Source of the DNA: Erysipelotrichia bacterium
Lineage (GTDB): Bacteria > Bacillota_I > Bacilli_A > RFN20 > CAG-826
Assembly (NCBI GenBank): GCA_012511695.1
Contig: JAAZFO010000100.1
Location: forward strand, 1 to 7,673
Reading direction: 5' to 3'
Length of the DNA stretch: 7,673 nt
The notes beneath the pieces are model-generated. The model saw only the letters and a program-made list of their open reading frames with translations, did not search any database and was not told the DNA's origin. The translations under genes and the position numbers were made by a program. Numbering within the stretch: the first letter of the stretch is position 1; each line of letters opens with the position of its first letter. Positions 1-6,290 of this stretch are shown piece by piece.

Positions 1-854
1 ATAAAGGGGTTTTCGATATCTCGCTTAATATAAAAAAAGGGGAAATGGTCGGTTTCGTTGGAACGAATGGTTCTGGAAAAAGTACGACCATTAGATGCAT
101 TATAGGCTTTATCAAACCCAATAAAGGCTCAGCTTATGTTTTAGGAAAAGAGTCGTGGAAACACGCTGCTGATTTCATTAAAAAAGTCGGTTATGTTCCA
201 GGCGAGATCGCTTTTCCGGATTTAAAAACAGGGACAGAATTTTTAAAAAACCAAGCCGAGTTTTTCCGTTTAAAGGATTTTAGTTACGCTAATAACCTCA
301 TCAAAATTCTCCAACTTGATCCGCGAGCAAATTTAAAAAGAATGTCAAAAGGGATGAAGCAAAAAACTGCTTTAGTCGCCGCGCTCATGCATGATCCGGA
401 AATTTTAATTATGGATGAACCGACGACCGGATTAGATCCGTTGATGCGCATCAATTTTATGGATGTAGTCAAAGCGGAACACAAAAAAGGAAAAACAATT
501 TTAATGTCTTCGCAATCTTTTGAAGAGTTGGAAGAAAGTTGCGATCGCGTCGTCTTCTTATTAGATGGAAGAGTTGTATCAGTCGCGGACATGGACGAGA
601 TTAAAAATAGAAGCGAACAAGAACTGAAGATCGAGTTTTGTAATCGGGAAGATTATGAAGCTTTTAAACGATTAAATTACAAGATCGTTCGAGATCAAAG
701 CAAATATTATCAAGTTACAGTCAGTATTAAAAAAGGGAGCATCACCCATCTGATGCAAGATTTAAAGAGTTACAAACTGAGATTCATCTCAGAGATTAAA
801 TATACGTTGGAAACACACTTTAAGAAAGTTGCCAACATCAAGGAGGAAGTTTAA
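1..854 (+). CDS. ABC transporter ATP-binding protein, N-terminus cut by window edge
   Basis: This is the ATPase subunit of an ABC-2 type exporter; it hydrolyses ATP on the cytoplasmic face to drive the permease encoded next. The reading frame is open from base 3, and the 14 codons before the first ATG (base 45) already encode the conserved strand leading to the Walker A loop, so the true start lies upstream of the window. Numbering from the ATG at 45, I see Walker A GTNGSGKST (6-14), a signature MSKGMKQK (100-107), Walker B ILIMDEP with catalytic Glu125 (120-126) and a D-loop GLDP (129-132). About 90 further residues form a C-terminal extension common in this subfamily. Two features are unusual: the Q-loop position reads YVPGE (Gly for Gln), and the switch His is Gln157 (SSQ instead of SSH). 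The stop TAA abuts the permease ATG. The substrate cannot be told from the sequence. Confidence 0.95.
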   Translation, partial: KGVFDISLNIKKGEMVGFVGTNGSGKSTTIRCIIGFIKPNKGSAYVLGKESWKHAADFIKKVGYVPGEIAFPDLKTGTEFLKNQAEFFRLKDFSYANNLIKILQLDPRANLKRMSKGMKQKTALVAALMHDPEILIMDEPTTGLDPLMRINFMDVVKAEHKKGKTILMSSQSFEELEESCDRVVFLLDGRVVSVADMDEIKNRSEQELKIEFCNREDYEAFKRLNYKIVRDQSKYYQVTVSIKKGSITHLMQDLKSYKLRFISEIKYTLETHFKKVANIKEEV

Positions 855-2486
855 ATGTTCAGTAAAGCACTTTATAAACAATCATGGAAGGCCAATTGGA
901 TCCCATGGTTAGCGGTGGTCCTTGTCTCATCTTTTGTCTTAACGATTATCATGTTGATGTCGGGAGGAGAAGGGATTAATAGTTTGACAGAGTCATTTAC
1001 GAATACATTCGCTAAAGAAGCACTCCAATCAGGTTTTCAAAATACCGCCATTAATTATCATTATGTCGGCAATGAACCAATGGAAACATTTGATAAGGCT
1101 TTTTTACAAGGGTATGTTAATGAAATTATAGATAATCCTTACCAAGAACCAACCCAAGAAAACATTGGAAATGCCTATGTCTATGCCATAGATGAACACC
1201 AAAAAGAAGTTAAAAATAAAATTTTAACGATTGATTCATCTTTTGAAGAGGGGACTGCTGGTTATGAAGAGTTGTATGGAGCCGCCATGTTGACACTTAA
1301 CCCAAACGGCATGATGAATACGATTTTTGAACAATATGAACCCGGGTCCTCATCGCCTGATTATGATTTTATGCCTTTGCTTATGAGTTTAGGAGAAGCA
1401 GAAATACTCGCTATCTGGATGGGCGGAGGAGCCCCAGATAATCTTTATGATGTCGTCTATACACCTGAAAGAACGGCTTATAGATTTGATCGTTCTTGTC
1501 ATGCTTCATCCATCTTTTTAGCAGGAAATATGTCTTCAAGTGCCGCTAAGGAAGCTATTTTAGAGACACTATCTGAAGCTCATATTGACGCAGAAACGTA
1601 TGAGACATTTGGCTTTGATTATGAAGGACTTAAAAGTATGGCCAGTGCTGCTACTGTGACTTTTCAAGCGCGACTAGATTTTGAAATTTCAAAATTGGAT
1701 ATCAATGATTTTGTTGATAACGAAGCCTACTTTACTCGTCTTTATGAACTAAAAGAGGAACTTCAAGAATCGATTACGGCGACAATTTTAACAAAACTTC
1801 CAGCCGAACTAGCGGATTCCATGGAAGATATGAAAGACCAAGATATGTATTCAATGATGGTCGCCAACATGTATTTTAAGATCGTTGGTTTATTGATTTC
1901 TGTTGTTTACGTCATCATAGTCGGCATTAGTCTTGTTTCTGGTCAAGTCGATTCAGGGTCAATGGCTTACGTTTTATCAACAGGTACCAAAAGAAACACG
2001 GTGACATTTACCCAGATGGTTTTCTTTGTGACTTCAATGCTTTTATGGTTTGTGACCACAACAGCGGTTTCGATCGCCTGCTTCTTTGTGGCCCCACCAG
2101 TGCGAACAGCAGTGACATTAAGTACACTTGTTTTGTTTAATGTCGGCGCATTTTTAGTCGCTTTAGCCCTAGCGGGTATCGTCTATCTTGCTTCATGCAT
2201 ATTTAACCGTTCAAAAAGAGCGATCGCCCTCGGTGGTGGTTTCTCAGTTTTGACATTGATCTTTACTATTCTTGGCTTATTTGCTAGTGACAACACCCCT
2301 TCAATGGTGCGGATGGATGCTCTTAGCTTCTTTAATTCTTTGTCGATAGCAACACTTTATGACATCACATCAATTACTAATAACGCAGTGGAGTATATTT
2401 GGAAATTTGGCATTCTTGCCGGAATTGCGTTCGTGTGTTTTGCCGCCGGCATGAAAATTTTTAAGAAAAAAGATTTACCGCTATAG
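855..2486 (+). CDS. ABC-2 type exporter permease
   Basis: This is the membrane subunit partnering the upstream ATPase. Of its 543 residues, a first membrane segment lies at about 16-36, then a roughly 300-residue hydrophilic, probably extracytoplasmic domain (about 40-335), then five more hydrophobic segments at about 341-362, 386-412, 424-447, 457-476 and 517-535. The stretch at 363-376 (GQVDSGSMAYVLST) matches the cytoplasmic coupling region typical of ABC-2 permeases, where related proteins read like GE-x-D-x-GT-x-x-x-LLS. The protein ends in a lysine-rich tail. The start is firm: AGGAGG at 841-846 lies 8 bases before the ATG, inside the end of the ATPase gene, and the ATPase stop and this ATG are directly adjacent (TAAATG), so the two are translationally coupled in one operon. 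The stop is TAG, followed in frame by another TAG and TAA within six codons. The exported compound is unknown; drug or peptide export is only a family-level guess. Confidence 0.9.
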   Translation: MFSKALYKQSWKANWIPWLAVVLVSSFVLTIIMLMSGGEGINSLTESFTNTFAKEALQSGFQNTAINYHYVGNEPMETFDKAFLQGYVNEIIDNPYQEPTQENIGNAYVYAIDEHQKEVKNKILTIDSSFEEGTAGYEELYGAAMLTLNPNGMMNTIFEQYEPGSSSPDYDFMPLLMSLGEAEILAIWMGGGAPDNLYDVVYTPERTAYRFDRSCHASSIFLAGNMSSSAAKEAILETLSEAHIDAETYETFGFDYEGLKSMASAATVTFQARLDFEISKLDINDFVDNEAYFTRLYELKEELQESITATILTKLPAELADSMEDMKDQDMYSMMVANMYFKIVGLLISVVYVIIVGISLVSGQVDSGSMAYVLSTGTKRNTVTFTQMVFFVTSMLLWFVTTTAVSIACFFVAPPVRTAVTLSTLVLFNVGAFLVALALAGIVYLASCIFNRSKRAIALGGGFSVLTLIFTILGLFASDNTPSMVRMDALSFFNSLSIATLYDITSITNNAVEYIWKFGILAGIAFVCFAAGMKIFKKKDLPL

Positions 2487-2597
2487 TGGTCTAAATAGTA
2501 AACATAAATTTAACGATGCTCATTTTTTAAGCCCGCGACACTTTTAGTAAAAGTAAGAGATGTAGCTAGAGAGTAAAAAAAATCGATAATAATAGCA

Positions 2598-2635
2598 ACT
2601 GGCAAAAAAAGTCTTTGTTAGTAGCCGGTGTTTTT
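2598..2635 (+). terminator. Probable Rho-independent terminator of the ABC operon
   Basis: ACTGGC (2598-2603) pairs with GCCGGT (2624-2629), with one G-U pair, and TTTTT follows at 2631-2635. The 20-base loop is large and the stem short, so this is a moderate candidate. It lies 110 bases after the permease stop and before the promoter of the next unit. A second small hairpin, ACTTTT/AAAAGT with a 3-base loop (2540-2554), lies upstream and lacks a T-run. I see no gene in 2487-2659. Confidence 0.5.
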
Positions 2636-2659
2636 ATCTTAATTTAGTGATAATTTTTG

Positions 2660-2687
2660 TTGTTATCTTTTGGTTTTTATTTATAAT
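2660..2687 (+). promoter_or_regulatory. Promoter of the riboswitch-ATPase transcript
   Basis: TTGTTA at 2660-2665 is a near-consensus -35 box, spaced 16 bases from a perfect TATAAT at 2682-2687. Transcription would start near 2694, a few bases before the P1 helix of the riboswitch, the arrangement expected for a riboswitch leader. Confidence 0.6.
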
Positions 2688-2701
2688 AAAGACTATAAGT
2701 A

Positions 2702-2794
2702 GTAAGCGGGAGTAGCTAAGTTATAGATTCGTCAACACGACTAAAAGTCCGGACTATGACCATGTACACGATGTATTATGCGCGAGACGATTAC
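2702..2794 (+). ncRNA. yybP-ykoY (Mn2+-sensing) riboswitch aptamer
   Basis: The leader of the cation ATPase matches the yybP-ykoY family piece by piece. P1 forms between GTAAGCG (2702-2708) and CGATTAC (2788-2794), with one G-A mismatch. The conserved loop GGAGTAGC follows at 2709-2716. A second helix pairs GTTATAG (2720-2726) with CTATGAC (2754-2760) and encloses the conserved CGTCA (2730-2734), a small GACT/AGTC hairpin (2739-2749) and CCGG (2749-2752). A hairpin TACA/TGTA with outer CAT/ATG (2761-2780) precedes the conserved 3' segment GCGAGACG (2782-2789). From established knowledge, this family binds Mn2+ between the two conserved loops and often controls Mn2+ exporters, including P-type ATPases in lactic acid bacteria and streptococci. 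That matches the gene downstream. Identification is from recalled consensus, not from a covariance-model search. Confidence 0.87.
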
Positions 2795-2810
2795 ACCGAA
2801 AAGGAGTAAT
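2790..2810 (+). promoter_or_regulatory. Expression platform: anti-RBS hairpin competing with riboswitch P1
   Basis: ATTAC (2790-2794) and CC (2796-2797) can pair with GG (2803-2804) and GTAAT (2806-2810) around a GAAAA loop, with one A-A mismatch. This buries the ribosome site AAGGAG (2801-2806) that lies 9 bases before the ATPase ATG. The same ATTAC forms the 3' strand of aptamer P1, so the two helices are mutually exclusive. Inferred logic: metal-bound aptamer keeps P1 and exposes the ribosome site (ON); without metal the ribosome site is occluded. No T-run follows, so control is translational rather than by termination. Confidence 0.65.
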
Positions 2811-2815
2811 TAAAT

Positions 2816-5566
2816 ATGTTCGAAACCAAAAGCACCAAACAAGTCCTTACTGAGCTCAATGTCGATGCCAAACACGGTTTGCCAAAGGAAGAAGTAGCTA
2901 ACCGTCGAGCAAAGTATGGACCAAACAAATTAATTGAAAAGAAAAAAGTACCTATTATTTTGGCCTTTTTTTCTAACTTCAATGATCCGATGATTTATAT
3001 TTTGCTAACCGCGGCTTTATTAAGTGTCGCTGTTAGTATTTTTAATGTCATTCAACATCAAAAACCTTTTGAATTTGCGGATCCAATTATTATTATGGGC
3101 GTTATTTTCTTAAATGCTATTATTTCGACTGTCCAAGAAAGCAAGGCCGAAAAATCGCTTGAGGCTTTGAAAAAAATGTCATCGCCGACATGCTTAGTAA
3201 AAAGAGATGGCCATTAGCTAGAATGCAAAGCCGAACAATTAGTTCCAGGTGATATCGTCGTTTTGGAAGAAGGAAGAACTGTCCCCGCTGATTTAAGACT
3301 TATTGAAGCCATTAATTTAAAAACTGATGAGTCGTCATTAACCGGTGAATCTTTACCAGTGGAAAAAAATGCTGGTGTTGTCTTTTCTGAACAAATCAGT
3401 GTCGGAGACCGGGTTAATATGGCCTACATGTCGACACCTGTAGTGTATGGACGTGGTGAAGGAGTCGTTGTCTTAACTGGTATGGAAACTGAAACCGGTA
3501 AGATTGCCCAAATGCTCTCTGAGAGTGGTGAAGGGTCGACGCCATTACAAAAACAATTAGCTAGACTCTCAAAGTTCTTAGGGATATTAACCCTCATCAT
3601 GGTCGCCCTTTTGTTCGGTGTGCAGCTCATTGATTTAGCGCAAGCGAACCCTACTTCTGATGGTTGGTTAAACGGAATTGTTAATAACTTTATGTTTGCT
3701 ATCTCTTTAGCCGTGGCTGCTGTTCCGGAAGGTTTACCAGCGGTTGTGACGATAGTTTTAGCTCTTGGTGTACAAAAAATGGTCCGTGCAAATACGATTG
3801 TTAGAAAGCTTCCTTCGGTGGAAACTCTCGGTGCTGTCTCTGTTGTGTGTGCAGATAAAACTGGCACGCTTACACAAAACAAAATGACAGTGGTGTGCGC
3901 GTATATTAACGAAAAAATATTAGATGAAAAAGCTTCTCTTGGTGAGGAAAGTAAATTTTTGGCCATGGGTTTATCTCTTTGTAGTGATGCTGTGGTCGAT
4001 GATGGCGTTTATGGCGACCCCACTGAAATCGCTTTAGTCGAATATGCGAACAAAACGGAGCAACATAAAACTGATTTAGAAAAAGAGGCCCCACGTGTCA
4101 ATGAAATTCCTTTTGATTCCACTAGAAAGATGATGTCCACCCAGCACTTATATCAGGGTCAAAAATTAATCTTTACTAAAGGGGCGATTGATTCGATTTT
4201 GAAAGTCGCTGATCGGATTGACATCAATGGACAAGTGCGGGCGCTAACTACGCAAGATAAAAACAATATTATGGCCGCTAGTGACGAAATGGCAAATGAT
4301 GCCTTACGGGTACTCGGTTTAGCCTATAAGTACGATGATAATCTTAAAGAAGAACAATTAATTTTTGTTGGTTTAGTAGGGATGATTGATCCTCCAAGAC
4401 CAGAAGCTGCCAAAGCGGTTGAAATCTTTAAGCGGGCGGGCATTGCCACTATTATGATTACTGGTGATCATAAAACTACTGCGTTAGCGATTGCTAAACA
4501 ATTAGGAATTATCGAACCAGGAGAAGAAGCGGTTTCCGGTGAAGAAATCGATGCTTTAACGCCCGAGCAATTACAAGAAAAAGTAAAACACGTCCATGTC
4601 TTTGCCCGTGTTTCTCCTGCCAATAAAGTCCAAATTGTTAATGCTATTAAAGCTAATGGTTCGATTGTGGCGATGACTGGCGACGGTGTTAATGATGCGC
4701 CGTCTTTAAAAAATGCTGATATCGGTATTGCCATGGGCATTACAGGTACTGATGTCGCTAAAGGGGCGGCGGATATGGTCTTGACCGATGATAACTTCGC
4801 TTCAATTCAAAAAGCTGTTGAAGAAGGGCGTAGCGTCTATGCGAATATTAAGAAAACAGTCTTGTTTTTGCTGTCTACTAATATTGCAGAAGTTATCGCT
4901 ATGTTCGTGGTCGTGTTGCTGTCTTTATTCCTCCCTAACCACAGTTTACCGACCCCATTATTGGCTATTCATATTTTATGGGTTAACTTAGTGACCGATG
5001 CCTTGCCGGCTATCGCTTTGGGGGCCGATGAAAAAGAAGAAAGAATAATGGAAGAAAAACCGCGCAATCCGAAAGAATCTTTATTTTCTAACGGTGGGTA
5101 TTGGGTCACATTTGGGTATGGTACAGTCATTACCGTGGCCACTGTTTTTGCTTATTTAATGATTCCGATAATTGAGTATCAAAGTTATTCTCTTCAAGCG
5201 ATCGCTGAAACTTTTGCCAATAACCCCGATGTCTTATTGATGAGTCAAACTTCAGCTTTCTGTGTCCTGGCTCTATGTGAACTTTTCCATATGTTTGGGA
5301 TGACTTCTTTACGCAAATCGTTTGTCCACAATTTCAAAACTAAGAATTGGTTGCTCTGGGTAGCTTTCTTTGTCGGTTTCGCTTTACAATTCGCCGTCGT
5401 GCAAATTCCAGGATTAAATGCTTTCTTCTCCTGTTATGCTTTAGACTTTGTCCACTGGCTCTATGTCATCGCCTTATCGATATCTCCATTAGTCGTCCAT
5501 GAAATCATCGCTTTAATTTTTTATCTTAAAAGAAAAGCGAAAGATAAAACTGCTTTAGTTAAGTAG
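2816..5566 (+). CDS. P2-type cation (Ca2+/Mn2+) transporting ATPase, interrupted by in-frame TAG
   Basis: This is an ATP-driven cation exporter of the P2A/P2B (SERCA/PMCA-like) family in the cytoplasmic membrane. Both halves share one frame and total 916 codons, the usual family length, if the TAG at codon 134 is counted. Motifs in order: N-terminal cation-ATPase domain (about 6-45), M1 (58-78), M2 (88-106), actuator TGES (176-179), M4 PEGLP (304-308), phosphorylated Asp347 in DKTGTLT, nucleotide-domain KGA (455-457), hinge TGDGVND (621-627), and M5-M10 (about 680-903). Candidate ion ligands are Glu305, Asn689 and Glu692 (M5), Asn724 and Asp728 (M6) and Glu822 (M8). The start ATG follows AAGGAG by 9 bases. 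The upstream Mn2+ riboswitch favours Mn2+ export over Ca2+, as inference. The stop within the actuator domain would leave a 133-residue fragment; the remaining 782 codons show no other disruption and no good internal start. Nonsense mutation, sequencing error and readthrough remain open. Confidence 0.93.
3215..3217 (+). other. In-frame TAG codon inside the cation ATPase
   Basis: The codons around it read GAT GGC CAT TAG CTA GAA TGC, i.e. RDGH-stop-LECKAEQLVPGDIV. The flanking residues align smoothly with the family pattern RDG...EL-x-PGDIV, so no bases are missing and only this codon is abnormal. It sits at a variable surface position of the actuator domain. Single substitutions from CAG, AAG, GAG or TGG, among others, would produce it. 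No tRNA with a CTA anticodon occurs in the window. Confidence 0.9.
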
Positions 5567-5748
5567 AATAAAGCTTGATGCGCAGCCTATTAATTAAAAC
5601 GATATAAGGGTAGTTAATTGCTATAAAAGTGACACTTATTGTACGGTTGCGCTTTTAGCAACAACTGCGACCTAAAAAAAGATAGTTTTAAAAATCTATG
5701 TCCTAGAGACATTAGTTAAATGAAATGGAAAGCTGCTCTTTAGTCATT

Positions 5749-5766
5749 TGTCAAAAAACTTTGACA
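5749..5766. repeat. Operator-like dyad over the tRNA promoter -35 box
   Basis: TGTCAAA (5749-5755) and TTTGACA (5760-5766) are perfect inverted repeats around a 4-base spacer, and the right arm contains the -35 hexamer. A smaller dyad with the same TGTC/GACA core, ATGTC-CTAGA-GACAT, lies at 5698-5712. Either may be chance or a regulator site. Confidence 0.45.
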
Positions 5767-5788
5767 TTAATAGGGGATTTCGTATAAT
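5761..5788 (+). promoter_or_regulatory. Consensus promoter of the tRNA cluster
   Basis: Perfect -35 TTGACA (5761-5766) and -10 TATAAT (5783-5788) are separated by 16 bases. Transcription should start near 5795, about 58 bases before tRNA-Thr. The rest of the 286-base gap after the ATPase gene (5567-5852) holds a GTTGC/GCAAC hairpin at 5646-5662 without a T-run, and I find no clear terminator for the ATPase gene and no coding sequence. Confidence 0.88.
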
Positions 5789-5852
5789 AATTAAGCACAA
5801 TAAAAAAATACATTTTGTGTAGCTGTCAGTGCAGTGATAAGCGAACTCAGTT

Positions 5853-5929
5853 GCCGACTTAGCTCAATCTGGCAGAGCAACTGAATCGTAATCAGTAGGT
5901 TGCGGGTTCAATTCCTGTAGTCGGCACCA
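5853..5929 (+). tRNA. tRNA-Thr (anticodon CGT)
   Basis: Full cloverleaf. Acceptor GCCGACT (5853-5859) pairs with AGTCGGC, followed by A and encoded CCA. The D-stem is GCTC/GAGC, the anticodon stem ACTGA/TCAGT with loop ATCGTAA (anticodon CGT at 5887-5889, reading ACG), and the T-arm GCGGG/CCTGT with loop TTCAATT. A at loop position 32, where a pyrimidine is usual, is a small oddity. Confidence 0.97.
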
Positions 5930-5932
5930 GAA

Positions 5933-6008
5933 GGGTATTTAGCTCAGCTGGGAGAGCATCTGTTTGACGTACAGAAGGTCGGCGGTTCGATCCCGTCAGT
6001 ACCCACCA
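5933..6008 (+). tRNA. tRNA-Val (anticodon GAC)
   Basis: Full cloverleaf three bases after tRNA-Thr, so surely cotranscribed. Acceptor GGGTATT pairs with AGTACCC, then A and encoded CCA. The D-stem is GCTC/GAGC, and the anticodon stem TCTGT/ACAGA carries the loop TTGACGT (anticodon GAC at 5966-5968, reading GUC/GUU). The T-arm is GGCGG/CCGTC with loop TTCGATC. Confidence 0.97.
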
Positions 6009-6012
6009 AAAA

Positions 6013-6042
6013 AGTAAATAGCCCAAACAGGGCTTTTTTACT
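6013..6042 (+). terminator. Terminator-like hairpin between tRNA-Val and tRNA-Gly
   Basis: AGCCC (6020-6024) pairs with GGGCT (6030-6034) around AAACA, and TTTTTT occupies 6034-6039. The stem can extend through A/T pairs to AGT/ACT (6013-6015 with 6040-6042) with a mismatch and a bulge. This is a classical intrinsic terminator, yet it lies four bases before tRNA-Gly. Confidence 0.75.
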
Positions 6043-6046
6043 AAAA

Positions 6047-6120
6047 GCACGCGTAGTTTAGTGGCAGAACTTTAGCTTCCCAAGCTAACCGTGCGGGTTC
6101 GATTCCCGTCGCGTGCTCCA
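6047..6120 (+). tRNA. tRNA-Gly (anticodon CCC)
   Basis: Full cloverleaf. Acceptor GCACGCG (6047-6053) pairs with CGCGTGC, then T and encoded CCA. The D-stem is GTTT/GAAC, and the anticodon stem TTAGC/GCTAA carries the loop TTCCCAA (anticodon CCC at 6079-6081, reading GGG). The T-arm is GCGGG/CCCGT with loop TTCGATT. There is no room for a promoter between the preceding hairpin and this gene, so it probably depends on readthrough from the tRNA promoter at 5761. Confidence 0.96.
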
Positions 6121-6134
6121 TTAGCAATTGAATT

Positions 6135-6189
6135 AGCTTCCAAAATTCGGAGAGAAAGTGTAGAAATCCATCCGAGAAGGAAGCTTTTT
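6135..6189 (+). terminator. Terminator after the tRNA cluster
   Basis: AGCTTCC (6135-6141) pairs with GGAAGCT (6179-6185), and TTTTT at 6185-6189 follows. An inner helix pairs TTCGGA (6146-6151) with TCCGAG (6171-6176), making a long two-part stem. It lies 14 bases after the CCA of tRNA-Gly and most likely ends the tRNA transcript. Confidence 0.72.
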
Positions 6190-6202
6190 ACGTCACTAAA
6201 AT

Positions 6203-6266
6203 AATCAATTTTGTTTAGAAAACTAAAAGACATGATTTTTTTTCTTTAGTTTTCTAAATATTGATT
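6203..6266. promoter_or_regulatory. Twin TTTAG-N4-CTAAA dyads, probable operators of the HTH-Fic gene
   Basis: TTTAGAAAACTAAA (6214-6227) and TTTAGTTTTCTAAA (6245-6258) are each internal dyads (TTTAG-N4-CTAAA) and are exact reverse complements of one another. Their centres are 31 bases apart, close to three helical turns, so bound proteins would face the same side. An outer inverted pair AATCAAT (6203-6209) and ATTGATT (6260-6266) flanks them. The right dyad covers the -35 region and spacer of the promoter just downstream, where a repressor would block transcription. A lone TTTAG half-site lies at 6272-6276. Autoregulation by the encoded HTH protein is inference. As RNA, the arms could also form a long hairpin. 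Confidence 0.6.
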
Positions 6267-6272
6267 TATAAT
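6245..6272 (+). promoter_or_regulatory. Promoter of the HTH-Fic gene
   Basis: A perfect -10 TATAAT lies at 6267-6272. The -35 is weak: TTTAGT at 6245-6250 with 16-base spacing, lying inside the right dyad. Transcription would start near 6279, leaving a leader of about 12 bases that just includes the ribosome site AAGGA (6280-6284). A start codon upstream of 6279, such as TTG 6261, would then lie outside the transcript. Confidence 0.55.
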
Positions 6273-6290
6273 TTAGATGAAGGAAACGTT

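Noticed and set aside
284..592. 102-codon minus-strand ORF opposite the ABC ATPase
   Set aside because: It is a shadow frame of a conserved ATPase with no ribosome site or domain.
2756..2809. 17-codon ORF (MTMYTMYYARDD...) just before the ATPase
   Set aside because: It lies wholly inside the riboswitch helices and anti-RBS hairpin and has no ribosome site of its own.
3424..3966. 180-codon minus-strand ORF opposite the ATPase
   Set aside because: It is a shadow of the strongly coding plus strand, with low-complexity Thr/Ser/Pro composition, and encodes no recognisable domain.
3263..5566. Second half of the ATPase as an independent gene starting at TTG 3263
   Set aside because: There is no ribosome site, and the product would lack M1, M2 and part of the actuator domain. 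It is the continuation of the gene starting at 2816.
5646..5662. GTTGC/GCAAC hairpin as terminator of the ATPase gene
   Set aside because: No T-run follows on the plus strand, and the stem is only five pairs.
6214..6258. The inverted repeat as a CRISPR repeat or insertion-sequence end
   Set aside because: There are only two copies, with no spacers of regular size and no transposase or target duplication nearby. An operator fits better.
6261..6290. TTG at 6261 as start of the HTH-Fic protein
   Set aside because: It overlaps the promoter -10 region and has no ribosome site, while ATG 6291 has AAGGA at the right distance.
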